Positions 52,606 to 63,734 of a stretch of DNA of 64,000 bases are shown here, piece after piece. Position 1 is the stretch's first letter. Each line of letters begins with the position of its first letter. Where the stretch lies: assembly GCA_963693365.1 (NCBI GenBank), contig CAVNZM010000001.1:15314001-15378000 (forward strand). Reading direction: 5' to 3'. The position numbers and the translations under genes are program-made. The notes below the pieces were generated by a model. It did not search any database, had not been told where the DNA came from, and worked only from the letters and a program-made list of their open reading frames with translations. The DNA is from Amoebidium appalachense (taxonomy: Eukaryota > Ichthyosporea).

Positions 52606-53218
52606 TGTTGTATAATATGATCGTGTGTCTGTGACAACCAATATGTTTATAAAATGAACGGGGTTGACTAGACCACGCTTTGCTTAGTTACGTGCTAGTC
52701 CTACTTACACCTAGTAAGCCGAGCACACTGAGTAAGCTCTGAAGCCCCCGACATGCCCTTATAACGGAGCTCGCACAGCGGCTCAGACATGCGCATCGGT
52801 ATGTGCTTTTTGGCTACGAGAGCCAATCACATACGGTTCACGGTTCTGTCCCATGGCTATCACGGTTCCAATAAACCTATTGAGCCAATCGGGTGACAGT
52901 ACTTGATTATCGATGCATTCCACAGTCATACCTCACGCGGCTACTTGCATATTTTCCCATGATAAAACTATAACTTAACGCTCATGGTTCCTCTGCTACG
53001 TGTCGGTCCCATGTGGCTATTATATCTGTTTTCCCATGAATAATCCTGCAAGTTGCACGTGCACATACGTTTAACTCCATGCTCATGCGCACAAGACTGG
53101 GAGGGACATGCATACTGGCCTACCTAAGATCAAACACAGTGGTATATATACATGTACACGTGTGCGTATATCTCAACCTGTGTACATCCATACTAGATAT
53201 CCGGTATAATATACCACA
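52606..53218 (-). repeat. LTR 3 (5' LTR of the right copy)
   Basis: Same 613-bp sequence. Its right end ACCACA at 53218 abuts the right copy of the target duplication. Confidence 0.92.
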
Positions 53219-53223
53219 ACTGC
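53219..53223. repeat. Target-site duplication ACTGC, right
   Basis: Exact partner of 38381-38385. Five bp is the usual target duplication length for Ty3/gypsy integrases. Confidence 0.9.
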
Positions 53224-53244
53224 CTCTGCAGACCACGCTGTATA

Positions 53245-53466
53245 TCAAACAGAGAAGTAAATAATAATGGTTCGCTGAGAAGTCTCAGGTTTGCTTTCAC
53301 AAAATTTCAGGACTGTTGGACAGGTTTCAAACTTGTTATTATAAATTTCACGTAGTGCATGCGCAACGTCAGCTGCAGACTCATTGATCAAGATCTTGAT
53401 CAGATATGACATAACCAAAGACACTCGCACGAGCATTTTGCAGTAAGCGCGCACCTGGGATGCCAT
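53245..53466 (-). pseudogene. Relic of a second retroelement integrase
   Basis: The minus frame reads VMSYLIKILINESAADVAHAL, REIYNNKFETCPTVLKFCES. This parallels the integrase core of the intact element, KYLITVPIQSKHAVNVAHAL, followed by the conserved PxxLxSDxGxEF block, here degraded to CPTVLKFCESKPE. The catalytic Asp is lost and flanking domains are not recognisable. The chromovirus inserted about 25 bp from this relic. Confidence 0.45.
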
Positions 53467-54540
53467 ACAGCCAGCGGTTGGGAGTTATTGATCATGTGAC
53501 ACGCGTACGGACAAAAAGACATCATTAAACAGACGGTGTATGCCAACGGTTGCCGGATACGTGGCGGTAGAAATCCTGCCAAATTCGCCGGCAAAACTAA
53601 AAATAAATTGACCAGTTTAGGGAGACAATCTCGCACTGAGTCTCAACTTATTTATATGCGTGTTACGTATACTTGTCCATGTTGGCATCATAAGATAATA
53701 TGGTCTGGTTACTTCGCTTGCGAGAATATAATAAAGGAGCTGCAGGGTAGAATATATAAATGCAGGTAGCCTACATTTAGACGTTTACCAAACGTGTGCC
53801 GTCGTGAAGCGGCGGTGAACTTCGGGTGAAGTCGACCATCCGGCCGCGGCGGATAACTGGCCTAAAATTACAATAGGGGCTGTGATCATGATATCAGCTG
53901 CACTGATATCATAAGCCGGGTATAAACATCGGTATTTTATAGCGAAGGTATTGTAAGTCTCTTGCTAACAAATACTGGGCAAATTAAAAGTTTCTAACAA
54001 ATTTGAAGACTTATTTTTAGCGTGAAGCACTAAACCTAACGGCTTCCTTATAAGAGAGCGTATCAAACCAGAAATACAGATGTTTGAAAATTCCAAGTCC
54101 TGGATCTATGCATACGATGACGAAGTCGATGACGATCAGGCTGCTATTTGCTTGCTGAGATCGGTTGAATCGGGAAAGCAATCGGTACAATCGCGGTGAA
54201 ATGTAGCTATCGTCGGAAATTGAGGAAATTGATGCGATCGCTCTGCAGTCTGCCCGTATGACGGAGGCGCTGGAATGGGACTCAAGATCTATCATAGATC
54301 CGACAGTCATCCGCCGAAGATCATAGAAGCACCGTCACACAAGCATGCACGTACATGTACGCCGCACCTCCGGTATCGGAGATGGCACAAGTAAGGGTAT
54401 CTAATGCAAGACTATCGGTACACTCTATATTGGAGGGTTTTCATTGTCTTGTACATGGCCCTGTATAACAGGCCCTTGCGCAAGTGTGATGACGTCAGGG
54501 GCCGCCGGAAACTGACCAGGAAGGGCTTCGCCCAAACACA
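53467..54540. other. Spacer, non-repetitive
   Basis: Mixed AT-rich sequence. A 97-codon minus frame at 54017-54310 has no recognised homology. No splice-supported gene seen. Confidence 0.5.
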
Positions 54541-54598
54541 CACGTTCATTTATATTCATGAGTGACGCACGCACGCACCGTGACGCACGCACACACGT

Positions 54599-54669
<71 letters not shown>

Positions 54670-54843
54670 GTGTACACACACGTGTGCACGCACGCACGCA
54701 CACACGCACACGAACACACTCGCACACACACACATGTACACACGCTGTCACACACACGCCTAGACACTACACATGTACACACACACTCTCACGTACTACT
54801 GTGGCGGGCACACACACACACACGGTGACACATACCGTGACCG

Positions 54844-54914
<71 letters not shown>

Positions 54915-55140
54915 TGTGCACTGTAACACTCATGTGCACACAACCACGTGTACACACGTGACACACACCAATGCGTGCCATTCCACCTTCATTTGGATTT
55001 TTTTAAAGTGGCTACCACCCACAGAGCTACCGTACGCGTGGAACCAAATCTCCCAAGCCGAAAGAGCTGAGTCAGTACATAGTACATACTAACTTTTGTA
55101 TACTGTACATGTACGTGGCATGACCGAATGAAACCGGCCG

Positions 55141-55185
<45 letters not shown>

Positions 55186-55192
55186 GAGAGAG

Positions 55193-55260
<68 letters not shown>

Positions 55261-55442
55261 TGTGTGTGTGTGTGTGTGTGTTGTGTGTGTGTGTGCGAGA
55301 GATGGGAGAGCGAGTGGGAAAAAGAGGGATTGAGGTTGGAGGGAGAGACAGAGAGAGGTGGGGGTGAGGGGGGGAGCAAGATTAATGTGCCACGTGTGTG
55401 TGTGTGTGTGTGTGCACGTGAGTGTGTCATGATGTGTCGCGC

Positions 55443-55508
<66 letters not shown>

Positions 55509-55510
55509 AC

Positions 55511-55551
<41 letters not shown>

Positions 55552-56026
55552 GCGCGTGTATGTGTGTGTGTGCACATGTGTGCGTTTTGCTCGTGTGTGT
55601 GTGCGTATACTGTGCACTGGCTAGTGTGGGTACATGTATTTGTTTGTGGATGTGTGTGGGTGCATGCGCGTGCATGTAATTGGTGTGCATCACGTGTGTG
55701 TGTGATACTATCTGTGTGCGCACGCATGTATGCGTATCATGCCTTGTTGGCAACGGTACACGAAGTCCTGGCCATGGCATGCTCCGAGACCGTGCACAAG
55801 CACACAATACTGTAGCACTGAAGTTCACATGCACACACAGACAACCACACACACACGTTCTCACGTTCGCTTTCCGATTTGCCGATGATCAACACGGGGG
55901 GTATTGGACATTTCATATGATACACATCCGAGACTGCACAGAGCTAGTGAGGGTGGGAACAGGGACGGACAACACTGCCCGACAAAATAGGCCAAGGACA
56001 GGCATCCCGGCCCTCCAACCCGCCGG

Positions 56027-56067
<41 letters not shown>

Positions 56068-56350
56068 CACACACGCACACACGCACACACGCACACACGC
56101 ACACACGCACACACGCACACACGCACACACGCACGCACGCACACCGTGGCACACACACACACACACACGTGTGACACACGCGCGCGTGCGTGCACGGGCA
56201 CACCCACACCCACACAAACACACACACACATAAACACACAAACACACAGACACACATACGTGTACACGTGCAATGATCATCGATGCGTTGGCAGACACAC
56301 ACACGCATAGCCATGATCACACATGTACACACGCATACACAAGCACAAAC
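54541..56350. repeat. (CA)n, poly(G), (GA)n, (GT)n and CACACACG minisatellite cluster
   Basis: (CA)n 54596-54669 and 54846-54911; G run of about 40 at 55142-55183 joined to (GA)n 55184-55258 and (GT)n to 55294; (GT)n 55444-55507 and 55514-55541; (CA)n 56029-56061 then an 8-bp CACACACG/GCACACAC unit repeated about eight times at 56061-56132. The 55560-55730 part is alternating GT/GC. Confidence 0.75.
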
Positions 56351-56970
56351 ACAAACTCCGTACTACACGTATGGCGGTTTTTTTGGACAAAAATTATTCG
56401 CGAAAGTCACACGCGAGTCCAGATGATTCAGGACGTTTGTGTGTGTGTTGGCGCCGACAATAGTTACCATATTAGGGCATATTATCTATATTATCTAATA
56501 TATAATGCGTTGTTTGCCGGACCTCAAATCCGGAATTTGGAGGGGACCTAAGGCCATTTTGTGAGGCATCAAAAACCATCGAAACGTTGCTTAGTTGTTT
56601 TTATGACATCAAAATCGCTAAATATTCTTGAGATACTAATGAAAAAGCCTAAAATAACTATATATTTGATAATGAGAAAATTGAACTATAGTGCCCTGAA
56701 GTTGGGCCTGCGAGGATGTACGTACAGTACTCGGGGCATTGAAATAAAAAGAAAAAAACCAGCGGTTTCGGAGTCTACTATGAACACGCTGGGCTGAATG
56801 ACGGCAGAGATCAGATGATTCCCTCAATCCCCCATCCCCCCCTAAAAAAAAAAAAATTGCACAGGCAGATGCACACACGCGTGCTCGTGATGCACACGCA
56901 TAAACACGCACACACACACACACACACATGTGTACACACACACACACACACACACATACACAGACACACA

Positions 56971-57017
<47 letters not shown>

Positions 57018-57300
57018 ACACACATACACAGACACACCGTATACACATAAACACATATGCACAACGCCATCCCCACCACCATGCACACCAAACAGAAACA
57101 CTTAAACCAAGGGATACAGAAACAAAAACCCACATAAACAGATGCACAGGTATAATTTTTTCAAAGAAAGGCATGCGTAAATGGGTGAGAGGGCGATGAG
57201 TGGGTGGGTGTGTGTGTGTGTGGGGGGGGTGGGAGGGAAATGTGTTTTTACACGATGCTTTCATATTCGACCGCTCGGACAACCAATTAGGTTTAGCAGT

Positions 57301-57333
<33 letters not shown>

Positions 57334-57888
57334 TTCCCCCCCAATAGCCACCTCTATTCCCCGTAACGTCCCCAAACCCAAAAGCCTTCCCCAACACTGA
57401 TTATAACTACGATTCTTTGTGGTTCCTCTAGTTCTTTATGTGTACCGGTTGGGTTAAAGCAACCACAGCTACTCCCATTTTAGCGTCTGGCCGCGAACCA
57501 CATTGGTGACGTCATTCTGTGCAGATTTTCCATGACGCCGTGTAGCCGCTCTAGTAGTCGCCCTGGCTTTGATTGGCTCACAAATTATGTCAACATCGGC
57601 AATGTGACACAATTTGATGGTGTCTCTTGATTGGTGAGACGCATCTGAGAAATGTGGCTCTCGGGTGGTCTTCGCCCAGACACTAAAATGGGAGAAGCGG
57701 TGGTTGGTTTAACTTGGGGGGTTTTCATGGTTTCGTTTCTCTGCTGATGTTGATGTCAACAACCCCCCCCCCCCCACCCCCGCCCTTTCCCCCTTTCCCC
57801 AGCTCCCTCTCCCTTTGACCATCACCATCCTTTGACTTGCGCACTCGCGCGTGCGTACAACTCGGTCGCACATATTCATGCGCCCCCG

Positions 57889-57972
<84 letters not shown>

Positions 57973-58021
57973 CACAGGCACAGGCACAGGCACACACACA
58001 CAGGCACACACACACGTGCAG
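56351..58021. repeat. Spacer with (CA)n and poly(C)
   Basis: 56360-56810 is AT-rich and non-repetitive. (CA)n from 56885 to 57013 with interruptions, poly(C) at 57302-57333, mixed sequence 57340-57760, C run at 57763-57774, (CA)n 57893-57970 followed by four CAGGCA units. The end of this stretch forms the acceptor for the next exon. Confidence 0.65.
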
Positions 58022-58801
58022 GCAAGCAGTGTCACGGATGCTACCAACGCATCAAGGAGGGGTGGGAGCAAAATGTCGTATCACAAGGGAACCACTACCA
58101 TTGGTATGCACAACATCCCCCCCCTCCCCCTCCCCTCCCCCCCCCCCCCCCCCCCCCCCCCTCCCACCCAAACACACACACACACACACATCCACACAAC
58201 CATACACACAAGCTTACACATGCACACCCACATGCAAACACTTGCCCTTACCTCACCACATGCACACGTACGCACTCAACACTTGTTCCGTTGCAAGACA
58301 CTCTTCTTCAAGTAGGGCTTACTCATTGAGGGGCGTGGAAAGATCACTTTTCCCCTTCTTCTGGCTGCATAATGCTTGCGATGCGTCAATCCTTTTCCTC
58401 AACGCTTATTTATTCTTCTCTGACACATATCCCCTCCCCCCCCCCCCCCCCCCCTCCCCCCCTCCCCCCCCCCTGCCGCCGCCCGCCTGCCCGCCCCTGC
58501 CCCCCCCCCCCCCCCCCCCCCTTCTTCCTCTCCCCCCCCCCCCCCACACACACACACACACACGCACAACAAAAACCGGCTCGCACGCCATCATCTCCCC
58601 CTCCCCCGTCCTCTTCCTCCCCGGCCTTCCCCTCTCCGGTCCCTCCTTTTCTCTCCGCCTCTTCTCCCCCCTCCCCCCAGCTACCATCACCAAACCCTTT
58701 CCCTTCCACACACACAGGGCCACCTCAGTTGTGTTGATTGCCGAGTCAATCTGGACAGCGCTAGCAGTCCCTTCATTACATCCCCACAGGGGATCTTCTG
58801 A
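58022..58801 (+). CDS. Partial LIM-domain-like protein, two candidate exons
   Basis: Exon A, 58022-58103, follows CACGTGCAG and reads KQCHGCYQRIKEGWEQNV, VSQGNHYHW, ending at a GTATGC donor. Exon B, 58718-58801, follows (CA)nCAG and reads GHLSCVDCRVNLDSASSPFI to a stop. Joined, the ligands are C-X2-C-X19-H-X2-H-X2-C-X2-C, the first LIM finger with the HxxH variant common in LIM-only proteins. The splice phases are off by one base (TG| against |GGC), and the second half of the domain is not found, so a base or exon is missing or exon B continues differently. LIM domains mediate protein contacts in cytoskeletal and nuclear complexes. Confidence 0.4.
58104..58717 (+). repeat. Intron between the LIM-like exons
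   Basis: Poly(C) at 58118-58162, 58438-58470, 58500-58522 and 58532-58546, CA-rich stretches, and CT-rich sequence up to the acceptor. 58310-58430 is non-repetitive. Confidence 0.5.
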
Positions 58802-59023
58802 GTGTGCCCCATTACGAAAAGAGATTCGGAGAGGTGGGTGGGGTGGGTGGATGGACCCCTGTGGAGATGTGTGGGTGGGTGGCTTGGGTGGCTTGAGTCG
58901 ATGGGTGTCATGTTGTGTGTATTGTGTGTAGATGACATCAGATTGAAATCTGCTGGGAAGATTCACTATTCAGGTTTTTGTATTTGTTTTGTGTTGCATC
59001 TGGTGGCTGGAAAGGATGGGGGC

Positions 59024-59080
<57 letters not shown>

Positions 59081-59290
59081 TTTTGAGCCGTTAAAGAATT
59101 TGTATTGAGTGGCTGAGTATGTGAGACCCGATTGGGCAGTTGAAAAAAGGGCTTTGTGAGGTAATTTAATGCCGAATCGCTGATCTTGCACCTGCACTCG
59201 CACGTGTGTAGACACGTGTCCGCACATACACACGCACGGGCATACACATGCACATGCACACACACACACACACACATACACACACACACA
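58802..59290. repeat. Spacer with a poly(G) run of about 60
   Basis: (GGGT)n-like sequence 58832-58890, then a G run at about 59025-59079, followed by mixed sequence and the start of a CA-rich tract at 59250. Confidence 0.7.
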
Positions 59291-59616
59291 CACACACATA
59301 CACACACACACATCGTTCTCTCTTTCCCTCCCTCTCCGTCTCCCCCCCCCCTCCCCCTCCCCCTCTCTCTCTCTCTGCGCGCCCGTGCACGGACACACAT
59401 CCAACCACACACACACACACACGTCTACCCATCCAACCCTTCCCCCCCCCCCTCTCCCCATCGCCCCCTCCCAAAGCAGATGCCATACCCCCCGTCTCTC
59501 TCCCTGCTCCTCTCTCTCTCTCTCTCTGTCTCTGTGTTTGTGTGTCTCTGTCGGTCTGTCTAACTGTCTCTCTTTTGTGCACACACGCACGCGCTACACC
59601 CACACACATGTGCGTG

Positions 59617-59648
<32 letters not shown>

Positions 59649-59819
59649 CGTTCTTTCTTTCCCTCCTTCTCCCTCTCCCCCCCCCGCCCTGCCCCCCCTC
59701 TCTCTCTGTGCGCCGTGCACGGACACACATACCACGCACACACACACACACACACACACGTCTACCCATTCAACCCCCCCCCCCCCCATCGCCCCCTCCC
59801 AAAGCAGTTGCCATACCCC

Positions 59820-59874
<55 letters not shown>

Positions 59875-59990
59875 TCTCTCTCGCGCTCTGTGTGTGTGTG
59901 TCTCTCTGTCTGTCTGTCTGTCTGCCCCTCTTTTGTGCACACACACACGCACCACACCCACACACATGTGCGTGCACACACACACACACA
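59291..59990. repeat. Tandem duplication of a roughly 335-bp unit
   Basis: Unit 1 starts near 59310 and unit 2 near 59646 (ACATCGTTCTTTCTTTCCCTCC in unit 2). Both contain GTGCACGGACACACAT, ACGTCTACCCATNCAACC, ATCGCCCCCTCCCAAAGCAG, TGCCATACCCCCC, CTCTTTTGTGCACACAC and CACACCCACACACATGTGCG in the same order. They differ mainly in microsatellite length and by point changes. Confidence 0.8.
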
Positions 59991-60253
59991 AACACACACA
60001 CACATTTACAAGCACAGAACAAGCGCGATACACACAGCAGGGGCAGCAGGGGAAGATCGGGTCGAAAGGTCGTACTAGGACACCACAGCGAGGCCATAGC
60101 TGGGTTTTGTTGTAAGAGAGACTCCTGGTGGTGGGATAAATGGCAACCACAGACCATCAGCAGGGTACCCAAAGGAGAAAGGTCAAGGCATTCGTTCTAC
60201 TGATACGTGTGCTTCTGAAGTCCACTCACACCACCATCGCTGTTCTTTTGCAG
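59991..60253. other. Sequence before the proline-rich exon
   Basis: Non-repetitive. GGGGCAGCAGGGG and the stretch to 60180 show open frames but no recognised motif. It ends in the acceptor TTCTTTTGCAG. Confidence 0.4.
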
Positions 60254-60382
60254 CACGGTGTGTTCGGCCTTCCTGAGCCCAGACCCAGCATGCGCATCTC
60301 GCCAACCAGCACAGCAGCTCCTGTCACCACCATCCGCATCCACCCACAACCAACCACCACCCAGCCCTTCTTACCCTCCCCC

Positions 60383-60415
<33 letters not shown>

Positions 60416-60551
60416 CCCTAACATCTACCATGCCCCGCCCAAGCCAGCGGCCAACCCCACCTATGAAATCCTTGATGCCATGGCCATAGCGATCAAGGCC
60501 GGCCAGGTCAGCACAGCGCTCCACCTCATCACCCAATCACGTCCATCTTAG
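60254..60551 (+). CDS. Proline-rich terminal exon of an unidentified gene
   Basis: An acceptor TTCTTTTGCAG precedes a frame open to a TAG at 60549-60551: a Ser/Pro/Gln-rich part (SPDPACASRQPAQQLLSPPS), a proline run encoded by a C run near 60384-60413, then GPNIYHAPPKPAANPTYEIL, DAMAIAIKAGQVSTALHLIT. The tail looks like a genuine amphipathic C-terminus. Because a C run of about 30 encodes the prolines, the upstream frame is only as reliable as that run's length; the alternative frame reads HGVFGLPEPRPSMRISPTS. It may be the last exon of the LIM-like gene. No family recognised. Confidence 0.4.
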
Positions 60552-60599
60552 TAATGTCGGGGCCACCACAGCAGCCAACAGCACGGCCGCAACAGCACC

Positions 60600-60817
60600 C
60601 AACTGTAACCTGTGTCTGTAACCTGTGTGTGCATCTTGTGTGTGTGTGTTTCTTCCGTTTGTGATTTTGGCCTATGCGATTTGTGTGTATGTAACTCCTG
60701 TATAAAATCTCTGTAACCCTATGCGCCTCTGCGTGCATCCATTGCCTATCCCAAGCTCTGCATCTGCGGTTTTGTTCGACCGTGGGATTGTGCTAGCACA
60801 ATATCTGCTGCCGCCTC

Positions 60818-60840
<23 letters not shown>
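60600..60840 (+). repeat. Dispersed duplication, copy A (3' flank of the proline-rich exon)
   Basis: Consists of TCTGTAACCTGTG words, then ACTCCTGTATAAAATCTCTGTA, CCTATGCGCCTCTGCGTGCA, TCCATTGCCTA, GTTCGAC, GTGCTAGCACAAT, ending in poly(C). The same sequence order is found at 63170-63625. Confidence 0.65.
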
Positions 60841-60849
<9 letters not shown>

Positions 60850-61400
60850 AAAACAAAAAAAACAAAAAAAACATATCCAGTCCAGTGAATTACCTCTATT
60901 GCCGCGCAAAGCCTGTGCATGTGTGCCCTGTGTGACTGTGTTACATGTCAGATTGCTCAGTCCTACGTAAGCCAGTCCATCCTCCCCCCCCCCCCCCCCT
61001 CCCCCCTCCCCCGGTGTCGCCATGTGTGTGCTCCATCCTGCTTCAACCTTTCTGGTGTCATTGGTGCACAAGTGCATAGATCATGCCCCCCCCCCCTTCC
61101 CCCCCCCCTGGTTTTCCTCGCTCGTCGCTTTTTCCCATCTTTGTCGGCCTTCCTCTTTACCTCTTTCCGTCTTTGCTTTTTTGTGTCTATTCCCCCCTCC
61201 TCCCAGCCCACCATCTCGACTTGTGCATCATCTCTTCGTTGTTTTTCTGCTTCTTTGCTTCGTTCTTTAATCCCCTACTCCTTGAACAATCCTGCTCGTC
61301 TTTGGCCAACAAAACGGGTTGACTCGCGTAGTGCTGTTGAAACAAAAAGATAGGTTAGGAACCACGTGCGAGAGGTTCCTAACCGAACCCCATTCTTTTG
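60841..61400. repeat. Poly(A), poly(C) and mixed spacer
   Basis: A-rich run 60840-60871 after a C run, C runs near 60983 and 61085-61110, then mixed T-rich sequence to 61400. No gene recognised. Confidence 0.5.
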
Positions 61401-62292
61401 TGGAGGCATGGGGACCCCCCTGATGAATTCTGTTCGAGTGTCTTCCCGTGTTCACTTTTTTTTCTCCTTTTGTTTGTTTCTCTTTTTTTTTTTTTTTTTT
61501 TTTTGTATTTGTTTGCTTTTTTGCCTTTTTGCTTTATTTCATCTTTGCCTCTCTGCTTCTTTGCTTCCCCCCCCCCCCCCCCCCCCCCCCCCCCTTCCCC
61601 CCCTTTCGAGTTCAGTCGTTCATTAGTTTTCTGTGTTGGCTTCTCGTTTTGACCCCCCCCCCCCCCCCCCTCCCCCCCGGAGGACATATTCATTCTTTGT
61701 TTCTTTGCTTCGTTTTGTTTCTTTACTTTTTTGCCCCTTCGTTCCTATCCACCCCCCCCCCCCCCCCCCCTCCCCCCCTCCCCCCACCCACCCCCCCACC
61801 CCCTCTGGGCGGACTTATGTGTCTCTACATTTTTTCTCTTTGCTTCTTTGCTTCTTTGCTTTTTTGCTTGCTTCTTTGCTTCCAACGTCCCCTCCTTCTC
61901 CCCCCCCCCCCCCACGATGCCCTTCCCACTCGGTCCCCCAGCGCGGACCAATCCTGTGTTGCCTCTTTGCTGCCTTGCTTGTTTGCTTCTGTACACATGC
62001 CTTTCCCCCCTCCCCCTCTCCCAACTCCCCCTGTCCCGGGACTTGAACGCTGTTTTAATGTTTGCTTCTGCCAGAACTTCTCACCCACACTCATCCCGAC
62101 CCCGTTCCCCCCCCCCCCCCCCCCCCCCCCCCTCCACCCCCATATGCAGACAAATGTATTCGTTGCCACTTTGCTTTTTGTGTCATGGCTTCATGGCTTC
62201 ATCATTTAACCCCATGTATTACTAATAGCCACCTCCTCCCCTCCCTTCTGCTCCTGTGCTTCTTTGGTTATGTGCCCCCCCCCCCCCCCCCT

Positions 62293-62328
<36 letters not shown>

Positions 62329-62437
62329 ACACACACACACATAAACACCCGAGAAACAAATTCATGTGTTGCTTCTTTGCTCCTTGGATGCCTTCCCCCC
62401 CCCCCCCCCCCCCTCCCCCCCCCCCCCCCCCCCCCCC

Positions 62438-62484
<47 letters not shown>

Positions 62485-62493
62485 ATACTCCCA

Positions 62494-62597
62494 AGGATGG
62501 ACTCTGCTAAAGATGCATATTCTTTTTGTGCGTTTTGCCACATATGCATGGTGTTATGCATCGTGAATGGGTACTTCGTACTATGTAATGCACCCCT

Positions 62598-62600
<3 letters not shown>
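62494..62600 (+). repeat. Dispersed repeat (GGATGGGCTCTGC family), copy 2
   Basis: Begins AGGATGGACTCTGC, continues GATGCATATTC, CACATATGCATGGTGTTATGCA and GGTACTTCGTACTATGTAATGC and ends in poly(C). It corresponds in order to 4310-4440. Confidence 0.5.
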
Positions 62601-62628
<28 letters not shown>

Positions 62629-62825
62629 CACACACACACACCGGAACTTGACCACTGTTTCTTGTTTGCTTCTTTTCTTCGCTTCTTCCCACCCCACTCC
62701 CCCACTCCCCCCATCACCACCACCACGCACACACACACACACCACCATCACCACCACCACCCCCTACCCGTCCCACCACCACTCATTTGGATTTGTCCCC
62801 CTCTTTGCTTCTTTGCTTCGTTACT

Positions 62826-62861
<36 letters not shown>

Positions 62862-62870
62862 CCCGCCCAA

Positions 62871-62901
<31 letters not shown>

Positions 62902-63169
62902 CGGACTTAACCACTCTCTTATTTGATTCTCTGCCTTTTGCTTCTTGCTTCGTTGCTTCGTTTCTTCTTGGCTTCTTTGTTCTAAACCTTCCCCCCACCC
63001 CCACCCCGACCCCCACCCCTCCCCATCATTCCTTGCTTCTTGCTTAGTAGCTCATCGGCTTCCTCCTTCTAACTCCTCCCCCCCCCCCCCCCCCCCCCAA
63101 CCCCCTGCTTGCGTCGCCTATAATTTCTCTCTCCGCATGTTTGCCTTCTGTGCCTTGTATCTGTCGTGT

Positions 63170-63625
63170 CTGTATCTTGTGTCTGACGTGTATTAGCCTA
63201 TTGTCTGTGATTGTATCTTGTGTCTGTCTGTATCTGTGTCTGTCTGTATCTTGTGTCTGAATCTTGTGTCTGTAGCTTGTGTCTTTTTCTTGTGTCTGTA
63301 TCTTGTATCTGTATATGTTACCCGTCGTGTCTGTATCTTTCACCTATTTTGTGTGGGTAACTTCCGTCTATACCTTTTGTCTTTGCCTATGTCATAATTC
63401 TGTGTCTGTCGTGTCTATATTTTGTGTCACTTTCTTTGGTGAGTTACTCTACTCACCTCTGTAACATAAGCCTGTATGATTTTGTGTTAAACAGCTCCTG
63501 TATAAATGTCGGTACCTATGTGCCCTTCTGCCTGCATCCATCGCCTAACGCAAACGTCTTCTGTCTCGTTCGATCATGGCGCTGTGCCAGCACATTGTTT
63601 GCTGTGTGCTGCCCCCCCCCCCCAC
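63170..63625 (+). repeat. Dispersed duplication, copy B, with TGTATCTTGTGTC minisatellite
   Basis: 63170-63430 is a minisatellite of TGTATCTTGTGTCTG-like units, followed by CAGCTCCTGTATAAATGTCG, CCTATGTGCCCTTCTGCCTGCA, TCCATCGCCTAACG, GTTCGATCATGG, GTGCCAGCACATTG and poly(C). This matches 60600-60840, which has only a short TGTAACCTGTG block. Confidence 0.65.
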
Positions 63626-63670
63626 CAACACTTATCATCTCCGCTATATGCTTCTTGGCTTCCGAACGTC

Positions 63671-63734
<64 letters not shown>

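Larger units (their letters stand above)
38386..53218 (-). mobile_element. Tandem double Ty3/gypsy chromovirus sharing the central LTR
   Basis: Structure: LTR 38386-38998, internal 38999-45495, LTR 45496-46108, internal 46109-52605, LTR 52606-53218; repeat period 7110 bp. Coding is on the minus strand, so the 5' LTR is the right-hand one. Each internal region encodes Gag with a CCHC knuckle, then aspartic protease, reverse transcriptase, RNase H, HHCC/DDE integrase and a C-terminal chromodomain; that order and the chromodomain place it among Ty3/gypsy chromoviruses. One ACTGC duplication flanks the whole array and none flanks the middle LTR. The LTRs show no difference by eye, and the two units differ at two homopolymers only, so the event is very recent (or partly an assembly product). 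Confidence 0.93.

Noticed and set aside
54017-54310. 97-codon minus-strand frame
   Set aside because: No recognisable motif, no splice sites in support, and composition like surrounding spacer.
56061-56132. CRISPR-like array
   Set aside because: The 8-bp CACACACG unit is a minisatellite without spacers, in eukaryotic DNA.
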